A stretch of 64,000 nt of DNA from Helicobacteraceae bacterium (lineage in GTDB: Bacteria; Campylobacterota; Campylobacteria; Campylobacterales; Sulfurimonadaceae). The position numbers and the translations under genes were made by a program. Below are positions 17,214 through 26,597 of the stretch, piece after piece (position 1 is the first letter of the stretch; the number at the start of each line of letters is the position of its first letter). The DNA is taken from NCBI GenBank assembly GCA_013138865.1, contig WTBY01000005.1:1-64000 (forward strand), read 5' to 3'. The notes under the pieces are model-generated. The model was not told where the DNA came from and ran no database searches. It saw nothing but the letters and a program-made list of their open reading frames with translations.

Positions 17214-20200
17214 ATGATGAAACATAGTGACTTACTCAGATCTTTTAAAGATAACTGTGGTTTCGGTCTAATTGCTAATATTAAAAATCGACAAACTCAC
17301 CAAAATCTTGAAGATGCAGTTACTGCGTTAGAGAGAATGATGCACCGTGGTGCTGTAGCAGCTGATGGTAAGAGTGGTGATGGTAGTGGACTTTTACTGT
17401 CTATTCCAGATGAGTTTATGCGTGCAGACACAATGGCTAATGGAGTTGAACTTCCAGCAATGTATGCGATCGCTTCAGTATTTACAAAAAATCTATCTCA
17501 ATTAGATGCAATAGCGGCTATTTGTGAGAATAATGACCTTAAAGTTGTTTATAAGCGTCATGTACCTATTGACACAAATGCTTTAGGTAAACAAGCTTTA
17601 GAGACTCTTCCTACTATAGTTCAGATGTTTATTACTGCTAACTCAATTATGGCAACTAAACGTTTTGACGCGCTCCTTTACCTCTCAAGAAAAGAGAGTG
17701 AGCATAAATTTGTTGAAGATGAAGACTTTTACATAGCTTCTATGAGTTCAAGAACTATATCTTATAAAGGGTTGGTAATGCCAACTCATATAAAAGAGTT
17801 CTATAAAGATTTTCAAGATGAGAACTTCAAGATCTCTTTTGCACTTTTTCACCAACGTTTTTCAACTAATACACTTCCAAAATGGAGACTTGCTCAACCA
17901 TTTAGAACTGTGGCTCATAATGGGGAAATTAACTCTGTTGAGGCAAATAGATTTAACGTTAAAGTGAAATCAGAATCTATAAAAAGTGATGTCTTTACAG
18001 ATGAAGAGATAGCTCGTATTTTACCTATCTTACAACCAGGTGCTAGTGATAGTGCAAGCGCTGACAACTTTTTTGAGTTTTTAGTTGCTAATGGTATGGA
18101 CTTTTTCAAGGCTGCTCGTGGTGTTATACCAGCTCCTTGGCAAAATGCTCCACATATGGATCCAGAACTTCGTGCATTTTATGAGTACCACTCAACAGTA
18201 TTTGAAGCGTGGGATGGTCCAGCAGCATTCTCTTTAACTGATGGTCGCTACATAGGTTGTGTACTTGATCGTAATGGTCTTCGTCCATCTAAATATATTA
18301 TTACTAATGATGATACTCTACTTATTGCTAGTGAGTATGGTGTTGTAGATATTGAAGAGGATCGCATTAAAGAGAGAGGTCGTCTGAAATCTGGAGAGAT
18401 GATAGGACTTGACCTTAAGTTTGGAAAAGTTCTTAAAAATGAAGATATTAATGACTATTTAAAATCATCTAACCCATATATGAAGTGGTTAAATGAGAAT
18501 ATGGTCTATTTACAAGAGCATGTTGAAGCTCAATATACTCATAGAGAAGAGTTTAGCGATGATGAATTAATTAAACGTCAAAGATTTTTCAACATTACAC
18601 ACGAGATCGTAGAGCAAGTTATAGAGCCGATGTTCCGTGATGGTAAAGAGTCTGTTGGAAGTATGGGTGATGACACTCCACTTGCAGCTTTTTCAGATAA
18701 ACAACGTTCGTTTTCTGACTTCTTTAAACAAAAATTTGCACAAGTAACAAACCCACCAATTGATCCAATTCGCGAAAAAATTGTTATGTCACTAAATACT
18801 GGTTTTGGTGAAGTTCATAATATTTTAGACGAGATACCAACTCATGCACACCGCCTAAAAGCAATCTCTCCGATCATAACGAGTGAGAAACTAGAAGTTC
18901 TAAAATCTTTTGGTAATGAAAAATCACCTCGTTATCAAGCTTTTTATAAAAATGAGACTTTCACTACAACATACAGTAGTAACCTAGAAGGTTCTCTAGC
19001 TACACTAGCAACTGAAGTTGTCAAAGCTGTTAAAGAGAATGATATAAGAATTATTATTTTAGATGATACTGCATTGAGTGATGAGTTAAAAGCTATACCA
19101 ATGTTGCTAGCAGTTGGTAAAGTTAACCAATCACTTTTAAAAGCAAAAATTCGTCACTTATGCTCGATCGTAGCTTCAACTGGTGAAGTTGTTGACTCTC
19201 ATGGAGCTGCAACTCTACTTGGTTATGGTGCAAGTGCGATCTATCCTAATACACTTTTTGCAACAGTTATAAAAACTCTTAACGCTTCAAAAACTATAAG
19301 TATTACAGAAGAAGAAGCGCTGAAACATGCACACTGTGCACTTAATGGTGGACTTCTTAAAATTATGTCAAAAATGGGTATCGCTACGATTGCATCGTAC
19401 AGAAATTCAGGACTTTTTGATGTTATAGGTCTTAGTGAAGAGATTGTTGAAGCTTGTTTTAGTGATTCTCACTCTCTTATCCCTGGACTTGGTTTTAGTG
19501 ATATTGAAGAGCGCCTGAATGTAAACCATAAAAAAGCGTTTGAGAGTAGTGGGTTTAATAAAATATTTCCACTAAATATTGGTGGTTTTTATAAGTATTA
19601 CAGTGGTAGTGAACACCATGATTTTGGTCCTAACGTTATACAAACACTTCATAGAGCAGTTGCTACTGGTGAACGTAAAGACTTCCTTAAATTTAAAGAG
19701 ACGGTTGAAAATCGTGGTCAAAAATTTATTCGTGATTTCTTTGAGTTTAGATCAGACAAACAAGCTATCTCTATTGATGAAGTAGAGTCTAAAGAGAAGA
19801 TCTTTAAACGTTTCGCTTCTGCTGCTATGAGTCTAGGGTCTATATCTCCTGAAGCACATGAAACTATAGCTATGGCTATGAACAGTATGGGCGCACAGTC
19901 AAACTCAGGTGAGGGTGGAGAAGATAAATCTCGTTTTGAAGATAACCGTAACTCGAAAATTAAACAAGTTGCATCGGGACGTTTTGGTGTAACTCCAGCG
20001 TACCTTAGAAGTGCAGAAGAGATCCAAATTAAAGTAGCACAAGGTGCTAAACCAGGTGAGGGTGGACAACTACCAGGACATAAAGTAACGGCGCTTATTG
20101 GTAAGTTACGTCACACGGTTCCTGGTGTTACACTTATTTCGCCTCCTCCGCATCATGATATCTACTCGATCGAGGATTTAGCTCAACTTATTTTTGACAT

Positions 20201-21653
20201 GAAACAAGTCAACCCTAAAGCAAAAGTTGCAGTTAAACTTGTTTCAACTGCTGGTGTTGGTACGATCGCGGCTGGTGTTGCTAAAGCATATGCTGACAAA
20301 ATCATTATCTCTGGTGGTGATGGTGGAACGGGTGCTGCTCCACTTACTTCGATTAAATTCGCAGGTAACCCTTGGGAATTAGGTCTTAGTGAAGCTCACA
20401 ACGCTCTTAAAGCAAATAACTTAAGAGGCTTAGTTCATTTACAAACTGATGGTGGACTTAAAACTGGACGTGACGTTGTAAAAGCTGCACTTTTAGGTGC
20501 TGAGAGTTTTGCATTTGGTACAAGTGTTCTTGCTATGGTTGGTTGTAAAATGCTACGTATCTGTCACGTTAATAAGTGTTCAGTTGGTGTTGCAACTCAA
20601 GACGAAAAACTTCGTTCAGAATTCTTCAAAGGTAATGTTGAAAATATCGTAAGATACTTTACTTACTTAGCTGAAGATGTAAGAGAGATCATGGCGTCTC
20701 TTGGTTTTAAAACTATAGAAGAGATGGTTGGTCACTCTGAGTGTCTTAATGTAACAAATACTGAGTTAGCTCAAAAATTTGACTTTAGTAATGTTTTACA
20801 CAAAGAAAAGGGTGTTGATACAGTTCAAACTGACTTTAACCATCCTTTTGATGACAATGAATTTGAGAAGTCTATAGTTGATGAAGCTATGAGTACGATC
20901 AAGAATCCTGAGCGACCTATTAGAATAGATCGTGAAATTAAAAATGTTCATAGAAGTGTTGGTGCTCGTGTTAGTGGTGAGATTGCTCAGTACTATGGAG
21001 ATAAAGGTCTTAAAAATGGCTCAATCACACTTAATTTTACAGGTGTAGCTGGTCAAGCACTTGGAGCATTTTTAAATAATGGTGTAAATATCTATTTAGA
21101 TGGTCCTGCAAATGACTATATAGGTAAAGGTATGCACGGTGGTAAAATAATTATTACATCTCAAAACGAAGGTGAAAACTTTAGTGCTGGTGGTAATACT
21201 TGTCTTTATGGTGCGACTGGTGGTAAGCTATTCATCTCTGGTAACGTTGGTGAGCGTTTTGGTGTTCGTAACTCCGGTGCATTAGCGATCGTAGAGGGAA
21301 CTGGTGATAACGCTTGTGAATATATGACAGGTGGAATAGTAGTAATACTTGGAAAAACTGGTATGAATTTTGGTGCTGGTATGACAGGTGGTATAGCATT
21401 TATATATGATGTTGATCGAACTTTTGTTGAGACTGTAAATGGTGAACTTGTTGACGCAGTTAGAATTGATACTGATGATGGTGACGAGGCTCGTCACTTC
21501 TTAAAACGTCTGTTAAAAGAGTACGTAACTGAGACTAAAAGTAAAAAAGCACAAGAAATTCTTGATATGTTTAGAGTTGAAATTAGAAACTTTTGGCTAG
21601 TACGTCCTAAAAACTTAACTAAACTACCACTTAACTTAGAGAAAGGAGACTAA
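17214..21653 (+). CDS. gltB: Glutamate synthase large subunit
   Basis: GltB with GltD converts 2-oxoglutarate and glutamine to two glutamates in the cytoplasm. The protein starts at ATG 17214, after AAAGGCG. An in-frame start 29 codons upstream would add an unrelated Lys/Leu-rich stretch. A 14-residue propeptide precedes the nucleophile Cys in NCGFGLIANI (Cys15), as is typical of this Ntn amidotransferase. Domains in order: glutamine amidotransferase (about 15-400), central domain, FMN synthase domain with SGGDGGTGAAPLTS and the CHVNKCSVGVATQ iron-sulfur cysteines, and the C-terminal beta-helix (GGNTCLYGATGG and similar repeats). The 1479-residue length is normal. gltD follows after two bases. 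Confidence 0.96.
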   Translation: MMKHSDLLRSFKDNCGFGLIANIKNRQTHQNLEDAVTALERMMHRGAVAADGKSGDGSGLLLSIPDEFMRADTMANGVELPAMYAIASVFTKNLSQLDAIAAICENNDLKVVYKRHVPIDTNALGKQALETLPTIVQMFITANSIMATKRFDALLYLSRKESEHKFVEDEDFYIASMSSRTISYKGLVMPTHIKEFYKDFQDENFKISFALFHQRFSTNTLPKWRLAQPFRTVAHNGEINSVEANRFNVKVKSESIKSDVFTDEEIARILPILQPGASDSASADNFFEFLVANGMDFFKAARGVIPAPWQNAPHMDPELRAFYEYHSTVFEAWDGPAAFSLTDGRYIGCVLDRNGLRPSKYIITNDDTLLIASEYGVVDIEEDRIKERGRLKSGEMIGLDLKFGKVLKNEDINDYLKSSNPYMKWLNENMVYLQEHVEAQYTHREEFSDDELIKRQRFFNITHEIVEQVIEPMFRDGKESVGSMGDDTPLAAFSDKQRSFSDFFKQKFAQVTNPPIDPIREKIVMSLNTGFGEVHNILDEIPTHAHRLKAISPIITSEKLEVLKSFGNEKSPRYQAFYKNETFTTTYSSNLEGSLATLATEVVKAVKENDIRIIILDDTALSDELKAIPMLLAVGKVNQSLLKAKIRHLCSIVASTGEVVDSHGAATLLGYGASAIYPNTLFATVIKTLNASKTISITEEEALKHAHCALNGGLLKIMSKMGIATIASYRNSGLFDVIGLSEEIVEACFSDSHSLIPGLGFSDIEERLNVNHKKAFESSGFNKIFPLNIGGFYKYYSGSEHHDFGPNVIQTLHRAVATGERKDFLKFKETVENRGQKFIRDFFEFRSDKQAISIDEVESKEKIFKRFASAAMSLGSISPEAHETIAMAMNSMGAQSNSGEGGEDKSRFEDNRNSKIKQVASGRFGVTPAYLRSAEEIQIKVAQGAKPGEGGQLPGHKVTALIGKLRHTVPGVTLISPPPHHDIYSIEDLAQLIFDMKQVNPKAKVAVKLVSTAGVGTIAAGVAKAYADKIIISGGDGGTGAAPLTSIKFAGNPWELGLSEAHNALKANNLRGLVHLQTDGGLKTGRDVVKAALLGAESFAFGTSVLAMVGCKMLRICHVNKCSVGVATQDEKLRSEFFKGNVENIVRYFTYLAEDVREIMASLGFKTIEEMVGHSECLNVTNTELAQKFDFSNVLHKEKGVDTVQTDFNHPFDDNEFEKSIVDEAMSTIKNPERPIRIDREIKNVHRSVGARVSGEIAQYYGDKGLKNGSITLNFTGVAGQALGAFLNNGVNIYLDGPANDYIGKGMHGGKIIITSQNEGENFSAGGNTCLYGATGGKLFISGNVGERFGVRNSGALAIVEGTGDNACEYMTGGIVVILGKTGMNFGAGMTGGIAFIYDVDRTFVETVNGELVDAVRIDTDDGDEARHFLKRLLKEYVTETKSKKAQEILDMFRVEIRNFWLVRPKNLTKLPLNLEKGD

Positions 21654-21655
21654 TC

Positions 21656-23038
21656 ATGAGAAATTTTTTAGCACAAGAGAGAATTGATGCAAGTAAACGT
21701 CTTGTTGTAGAGAGAGTTAAAGATTTTGATGAAATTTATGAACTTTTTTCACTAAAAGATGCAGCTTCTCAGAGTGATCGCTGTATTCAGTGTGGGGATC
21801 CTTTTTGTCTAACTAAATGTCCACTTCACAACTACATACCTCAATGGTTAAAGAGTATTAGTGAAAAAGATTTAGACCTAGCTTTTAAACTATCAAATGA
21901 GCCTTCTCCTTTTCCAGAAGTTATGGGACGTGTTTGCCCGCAAGATAGACTTTGTGAGGGAGATTGTACTCTTAATGATGGGCATGGTGCGATCACGATC
22001 GGATCTGTTGAGACTTTTATAACGGAAGAGGGTTTCAAAAAAGGTATGACTCCAGAATTTCCTGAATTAAATAGTGGCAAAAAAGTTGCAATTATAGGAA
22101 GTGGACCAGCAGGATTATCTGCTGCTACATATCTTCTACGTTCTGGTGTAGAAGTAACTATGTACGAAAGAGCAAAAGTTGCAGGCGGACTTCTAACTTT
22201 TGGTATTCCTAACTTTAAGCTTGACAAAAAAATAGTTGAGCGTCGTGTTAAACTTTTGAGTGATGCAGGGATGAAACTTGTCTTAGAGTGTGAAGTTGGT
22301 AAAGATATCACTTTTGATGAAATTGCTTCTGCTCATGATGCTATATTTATAGGTATTGGTGCAACTGTTGCCAAGACTGCTTCTATTGATGGTGTTAATG
22401 CTAGTAATGTTTATGCTTCTATGGAGTATTTAAACGCTATTCAGCAGAAAAATTTTAACATGAGTTATAACAAAGCTTTAGACTTTAAAGAGAAAGAGAT
22501 CGTTGTTATTGGCGGTGGTGATACTGCGATGGACTGTGTAAGAACGGCAAAAAGAGAAGGTGCTAAAAATGTAACTTGTCTATATCGTCGTGACGCTCAT
22601 AATATGCCTGGATCTGTTAAAGAGTATAAAAATGCTATGGAAGAGGGTGTTGACTTTACTTTTAACGCTTCTCCAAAACGTGTTATAACAGATGAGAATG
22701 GAAAAGCTATTGGTGTTGAGATGATTAAAACTACTCTTGGTGCTAAAGATGAAAGTGGTCGTGCTCGTATGGAAGAGGTTAAAGGAAGTGAGTTTACAGT
22801 TAATGCAGACGCTGTAATTATGGCACTTGGTTTTGACCTTGAAAAACCTTCTTTCTTAGCTGAAAATGGGATCGAGACAAACTCTTGGGGTGGAATTGTA
22901 ATAGATGAAAACTTTGAGAGTACTACAAGTGGTATTTATGCTGGTGGGGATTGTTATCGTGGTGCTGACTTAGTTGTTAGTGCTGCATATGACGGTCGTG
23001 AAAGTGCAAGAGCGATCGTTAAGTCACTATTAGGTTAA
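21656..23038 (+). CDS. gltD: Glutamate synthase small subunit
   Basis: GltD passes electrons from NAD(P)H through FAD and iron-sulfur clusters to GltB. The 460-residue protein has N-terminal cysteine clusters (CIQCGDPFC, CPLHNY, CPQDRLCEGDC), the FAD motif GSGPAGLSAA, the NAD(P)H motif GGGDTAMD, and a C-terminal GDCYRGADLVVSAAYDGR segment that closes the FAD site. Its ATG has AAAGGAG upstream, two bases after the gltB stop, so the two form an operon. A clear hairpin follows. Confidence 0.96.
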   Translation: MRNFLAQERIDASKRLVVERVKDFDEIYELFSLKDAASQSDRCIQCGDPFCLTKCPLHNYIPQWLKSISEKDLDLAFKLSNEPSPFPEVMGRVCPQDRLCEGDCTLNDGHGAITIGSVETFITEEGFKKGMTPEFPELNSGKKVAIIGSGPAGLSAATYLLRSGVEVTMYERAKVAGGLLTFGIPNFKLDKKIVERRVKLLSDAGMKLVLECEVGKDITFDEIASAHDAIFIGIGATVAKTASIDGVNASNVYASMEYLNAIQQKNFNMSYNKALDFKEKEIVVIGGGDTAMDCVRTAKREGAKNVTCLYRRDAHNMPGSVKEYKNAMEEGVDFTFNASPKRVITDENGKAIGVEMIKTTLGAKDESGRARMEEVKGSEFTVNADAVIMALGFDLEKPSFLAENGIETNSWGGIVIDENFESTTSGIYAGGDCYRGADLVVSAAYDGRESARAIVKSLLG

Positions 23039-23040
23039 AG

Positions 23041-23080
23041 TAAGCAAGAGCTATATAAAAAGCTCTGCTTATAACTTTTT
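23041..23080 (+). terminator. Rho-independent terminator after gltD
   Basis: TAAGCAAGAGCT (23041-23052) pairs with AGCTCTGCTTA (23061-23071) around an 8-base loop with one bulged A, followed by TAACTTTTT. It lies between converging gltD and fliO-like genes, so it may serve both directions. Confidence 0.7.
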
Positions 23081-23100
23081 AATATCTTAAAAGCTAGGTA

Positions 23101-23943
23101 TTAGCTATTTTTGTAGTGAAGAGCACCTGCTTTTTCTTTATATGCTTGAAGATGATCAACTTTTGGATCTTTGAGTTGCATATATTGATCTAACTCATGG
23201 TTCTTATTTTTAAGAAGTGAGCTAAAGTCAGTCTCTGTTTTAACAGAGTCTAAGCTCTCAAATCTGTCTAGTAAAAGATTAGTTTCACCTAAAACTAGAA
23301 GATAACTATCGGTTCCATAATCAAGCATAACAACTCTATTCTTTTGATCTAAATTTTTTTGAAAACGTACAGTTACATCATCTTTTTCTGCTTTACTTTT
23401 AAAGATAGAACCACCCTTTATAACACCACCATTAGCATTCGATACATTTATTCTTCTTTTTAAATAAATAAGTACAATGATACCAACTATTAAAAAAGAT
23501 ATAACCATATAGTAGCTATTTGTTAGTTGGTCTTCTGGTTTTGTTGGGAGGTTATTGGCTTGTGTTACTTCTCGTTTTGTTGCAACTTTAGGAACAAAAC
23601 GTAACCTAAGACCATAAGCATCTGAAGTTTTAGAGACTAAAAGTGAAATGTTTTTAGGAACAGTAGCAGTTATTTGTGTTACATCACCTACACTTAAAAG
23701 TTGGAGTTTTTTTAAATATTTTGATTTTAAGGATTTTACTTTTTTTGACTCTATTGATGAGTTAGTTAGTTTTATTATAATTTTTCCACTCTGTCTATGT
23801 TGTGCTATTTTGCCCTCATAAGGAGTATCAAAAGTAAGCATAACATCAGCTCTATCACTTCTTTCGTAAATGTTATAACTAAGTATTCTAGTAGCTTGTG
23901 CGTATGTTATGGTTATTGCAAGTAAAAGAAGTAGGTATCTCAT
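23101..23943 (-). CDS. Membrane protein, probable FliO-like flagellar export component
   Basis: A 280-residue protein with a signal peptide (about 1-17), a periplasmic beta-rich domain (about 18-120, AMIN-like), one membrane segment (about 143-160), and a cytoplasmic domain with VMLDYGTDSYLLVLGETN. The last part resembles the FliO/MopB pattern of a beta strand pair ending in LLVLG. FliO supports assembly of the FliP ring in the flagellar export gate. The position directly after fliN (ATGA overlap) supports a flagellar role, and a gene of this build follows fliN in Campylobacter. The periplasmic extension is unlike enterobacterial FliO, so the name is inferred. Confidence 0.6.
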   Translation of the reverse strand: MRYLLLLLAITITYAQATRILSYNIYERSDRADVMLTFDTPYEGKIAQHRQSGKIIIKLTNSSIESKKVKSLKSKYLKKLQLLSVGDVTQITATVPKNISLLVSKTSDAYGLRLRFVPKVATKREVTQANNLPTKPEDQLTNSYYMVISFLIVGIIVLIYLKRRINVSNANGGVIKGGSIFKSKAEKDDVTVRFQKNLDQKNRVVMLDYGTDSYLLVLGETNLLLDRFESLDSVKTETDFSSLLKNKNHELDQYMQLKDPKVDHLQAYKEKAGALHYKNS

Positions 23944-24329
23944 ATTTTCTCTTTTGAGAGGTAGTAAAGAACAGCACTAGAGTCTAGTATTTCATTTATA
24001 CGAATAGCAAGGTTTTTCTCATAAACCATAACCTCGCCTTTTCCTAAAATACGCTCATTCACATAAGCTTCAACACTCTCGCCTGCTGGTTTTTCAAGGT
24101 CTATAACAGAGCCTTTTTCAAGTTTTAAAATATCTTTTATACTCATTTGTGTTTGACCTAAATCTGAAACAAACTCTACTTCCATATCAAGTAGACCTTG
24201 ATAGTCCATCCAAGCTAACTCTTCTTCAGCATTGAAACTAGGGTTTATAGAAGGATCGCTAAAGTCTATATTACCCTGCGTTTTATTTGCAAGATGCTCT
24301 AAAGCAGTGTCATCTAGCGTGGGATTCAC
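23940..24329 (-). CDS. fliN: Flagellar motor switch protein FliN
   Basis: FliN forms part of the C-ring and binds CheY-P and the export apparatus. The 129-residue protein has a variable acidic N terminus and a C-terminal SpoA (FliN) domain (about 50-125) with VEFVSDLGQTQMSIKDILKL, a conserved Gly in KGSVIDL, and LGKGEVMVYEKNLAIRI. The start is GTG at 24329, overlapping the CheX-like gene by four bases (GTGA). The stop overlaps the fliO-like gene by four bases (ATGA). Together they form a tightly coupled three-gene unit. Confidence 0.93.
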   Translation of the reverse strand: MNPTLDDTALEHLANKTQGNIDFSDPSINPSFNAEEELAWMDYQGLLDMEVEFVSDLGQTQMSIKDILKLEKGSVIDLEKPAGESVEAYVNERILGKGEVMVYEKNLAIRINEILDSSAVLYYLSKEKI

Positions 24330-24754
24330 GGAAGATCTTTCATAGCAATTGTCATCTCAAAATCTTCATGAGATACAGTATTAATTGTATCATACTCAAA
24401 GTCAAATGGTGCTATTTTTTCAAAATGTGGAGTTGAAATGCTAAATGGCATAGAGTCATCATCTGATGCAAGAACTTTCGCACTACCTACTACTAAGTTT
24501 GCAGTTTCTAGGATCATATCAACTAAAGTCTCTTCATCACTCTCTTCTTCAAAAAGCATTGAGTATGTGATCTTTTGAAGAAAGTTTTTGTCACAAGCTA
24601 TATAGACACGAGACTGATCTTCAGAGTTTGTATAAGTTATGTCAATATAAGCAATATACCGACTACTATCAGTGTGATTAGCAATAAGACCAGAGTCCAT
24701 TTGCATCTGATGAGAACAAAAATTGATAGCAGCTTGTGAAATAGTATTGATCAT
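24326..24754 (-). CDS. CheX-like chemotaxis phosphatase
   Basis: A 142-residue protein of the CheC/CheX/FliY phosphatase fold. The catalytic signature ExxN is visible as Glu83 and Asn86 in LETANLVVGSAK, within the long helix expected for CheX. In this family these residues remove phosphate from CheY-P and so end the signal. Being cotranscribed with fliN it probably acts at the motor. It has a single ExxN motif, as CheX does, and not two as in CheC. The residue pattern is clear but overall similarity was judged by eye. Confidence 0.7.
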   Translation of the reverse strand: MINTISQAAINFCSHQMQMDSGLIANHTDSSRYIAYIDITYTNSEDQSRVYIACDKNFLQKITYSMLFEEESDEETLVDMILETANLVVGSAKVLASDDDSMPFSISTPHFEKIAPFDFEYDTINTVSHEDFEMTIAMKDLP

Positions 24755-24914
24755 AATAGTTAATCCAAAATTAATTTTATTATATTATACGCAATAAAAT
24801 TAAATTTGAAGTTAAGATTTTAAAAGTGAGCGATTATAAGATTAAATGAGTTCTGTTGTAACTAAAAAATAGTGCAAGGTATAGTTTTTGCTTGTCATAA
24901 TCAAAGGAATTATA
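24755..24914. other. Divergent promoter region between cheX-like and 24915 genes
   Basis: About 160 AT-rich bases between divergent genes. CATAAT at about 24896-24901 is a possible -10 for the rightward gene, but too close to its start to be certain. No hairpin or small gene was seen. Confidence 0.35.
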
Positions 24915-25751
24915 ATGGAAACTTCTACATCCTATCTTGAACATGTAAATATAATGAAAGAGCTAAATTTACACAGTGACTTCTCTAAAGTTAGAGAGCC
25001 ATATAAAGAGAACTTTGAAGCTATTTATGAAGAGGCCAAAGCGGCAGATGTTAAAGTCTCTAATGCAAAAGATTTTTTAAATGAACTTAGCGCTGAAGAG
25101 ATGTCAACTTTGCAAAACTATGCACGTCTTGTAGATGAAGTAGTTGTTAATGAACTTTCAGATGAAGGTGCGTATAACCTTTTAGTACACTTTTATGAGA
25201 AGTATGATTTTGATAATGACGGTATAACTGAGATCGGTAAAGGTAAAAATGTTTCAATGATCCCTCAAAATATGGATAATGATCTAAAAGAGGCATTTGT
25301 AAATGCAATAAATAATACAGATGAAGATGATATGTTAGCTATGATGGTTTTGACACTTGATATTGATCGTATTAAGTACACTATGGCAAAGCATATGGAA
25401 GCTATGAGTGAGAGTGAAAAAGCATTCATGAGAGAACAATCATCATTTGATATTGATCAGTTTATTGCAGATCAATTAAAAAATCCTTACCACCCAAAAC
25501 CTATAACATATGAGAGTTTAATGGATCGTATAGATGGGATTTTAAATCCTACAGGTGGTAACTACTCATCACCTGAGCTACAAGAGAGTATGCAAAAGTT
25601 TAGCGAGACTCTTAAAAATGAGTACCAAAAAATAAAAGATCAAAATAGTAGAGATTATGAAAACTCATTAGCTTTGAGTGAATTAGTCAAAAATCACGAC
25701 CCAAAAGCAAAAAAACAGGAGAGTGCACTAGAGACTCTTTTACAAATTTGA
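24915..25751 (+). CDS. Hypothetical acidic cytoplasmic protein
   Basis: I do not recognise this 278-residue protein. It has no signal peptide or membrane segment and is rich in Glu, Asp, Lys and predicted helices. One segment, DFDNDGITEIGK (about 97-108), resembles an EF-hand calcium loop (Asp at 1, 3 and 5, Gly at 6) but ends in Lys instead of Glu at position 12. The ATG at 24915 follows AAAGGA; an upstream TTG would add nine hydrophobic residues. It lies between a chemotaxis set and an HDOD protein, which weakly suggests a signalling role. Confidence 0.7.
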   Translation: METSTSYLEHVNIMKELNLHSDFSKVREPYKENFEAIYEEAKAADVKVSNAKDFLNELSAEEMSTLQNYARLVDEVVVNELSDEGAYNLLVHFYEKYDFDNDGITEIGKGKNVSMIPQNMDNDLKEAFVNAINNTDEDDMLAMMVLTLDIDRIKYTMAKHMEAMSESEKAFMREQSSFDIDQFIADQLKNPYHPKPITYESLMDRIDGILNPTGGNYSSPELQESMQKFSETLKNEYQKIKDQNSRDYENSLALSELVKNHDPKAKKQESALETLLQI

Positions 25752-25757
25752 TATAAT
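25752..25757 (+). promoter_or_regulatory. TATAAT -10 box for the HDOD gene
   Basis: A perfect TATAAT starts one base after the upstream stop codon and ends 24 bases before the ATG at 25782. This allows separate transcription of the HDOD gene despite the short gap. Confidence 0.5.
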
Positions 25758-25781
25758 TACACTTTAAAAAGGAGAATGTTC

Positions 25782-26597
25782 ATGAAATCATCGATTATAG
25801 ACAACATTAAATCACTTCCACCACTTCCAAAAAGCATAGCTCAAATACAAGCTATCTGTGCTGATAGTGAGTCTGGAATAGGTGATCTTGTAAAGGTTGT
25901 TCAAGGTGATCCAATGATCGTAGCTAACTTATTAAAAGAGGCTAATTCTCCACTATATTGTTTTAACAGAGAACTTAAAAATGTCGCACAAGCCGTATCT
26001 TTATTCGGTATGAATATGACACGCTCAATAGCATTAGCAAATGCGGCTAAAAAACTTTTAAATACAGATATGAAACCTTACGGTATAACATCTGAAGATT
26101 TTGCCAATACATCTGCATTGCAAGCGAGTTTCATTAAAAAGTGGTACTCTCAAATAGACATGACAAAAGCTGATGATCTTTTTCTTGTGGCTCTTCTTCA
26201 AGAGAGCGGAAAGATCTTAATAGCAAATGATCTTATGCGTGACAATAGAGAGTTAGAATTTAGATCAGAAGTTGAGTTTACATCAAACATAGCTTTTGTA
26301 GAACAAGAGTATATAGGTGATACAGCAGGCGCCGTAACTGCTTTACTTTTTGAACATTGGGATTTTGAGAAAAAGTTTATAGATATGCTTCGCTTTAGTG
26401 ACAATATTAATAAAGCTGACGAAGATATAAAAGAGTATGCAGTAGCACTCTACATAGCAAAGAGTCTGTTCCCAGTTAACCAACCACTCTCAGAACAGTC
26501 AATAAACTTTACACTAAGTCGTGCCCAAACATTAGGCTTAGATGTAGCTCTTTTAGAAGATGTTATAGAAAATATGAAGGAAATAGTAAATGAATAA
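25782..26597 (+). CDS. HDOD domain signalling protein
   Basis: A 271-residue protein that is almost entirely an HDOD domain, a non-catalytic relative of HD phosphohydrolases found in bacterial signalling proteins. The family pattern is visible in LPPLPKSIAQIQAIC, VKVVQGDPMIVANLLKEANSPLY, VAQAVSLFGMNMTRSIALA and the later LLQESGKILIA, where the catalytic His-Asp pair of true HD enzymes is absent. The ATG at 25782 is chosen over 25776 because AGGAG is then correctly spaced. The next gene begins eight bases inside its end. Confidence 0.87.
   Translation: MKSSIIDNIKSLPPLPKSIAQIQAICADSESGIGDLVKVVQGDPMIVANLLKEANSPLYCFNRELKNVAQAVSLFGMNMTRSIALANAAKKLLNTDMKPYGITSEDFANTSALQASFIKKWYSQIDMTKADDLFLVALLQESGKILIANDLMRDNRELEFRSEVEFTSNIAFVEQEYIGDTAGAVTALLFEHWDFEKKFIDMLRFSDNINKADEDIKEYAVALYIAKSLFPVNQPLSEQSINFTLSRAQTLGLDVALLEDVIENMKEIVNE

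Noticed and set aside
21841-22311. 156-residue minus-strand frame inside gltD
   Set aside because: It overlaps the conserved FAD-binding part of gltD and has no independent support.
25200-25240. EF-hand calcium site in the 24915 protein
   Set aside because: The loop has Asp at 1, 3 and 5 but Lys instead of Glu at position 12, and only one loop is present, so calcium binding is not claimed.
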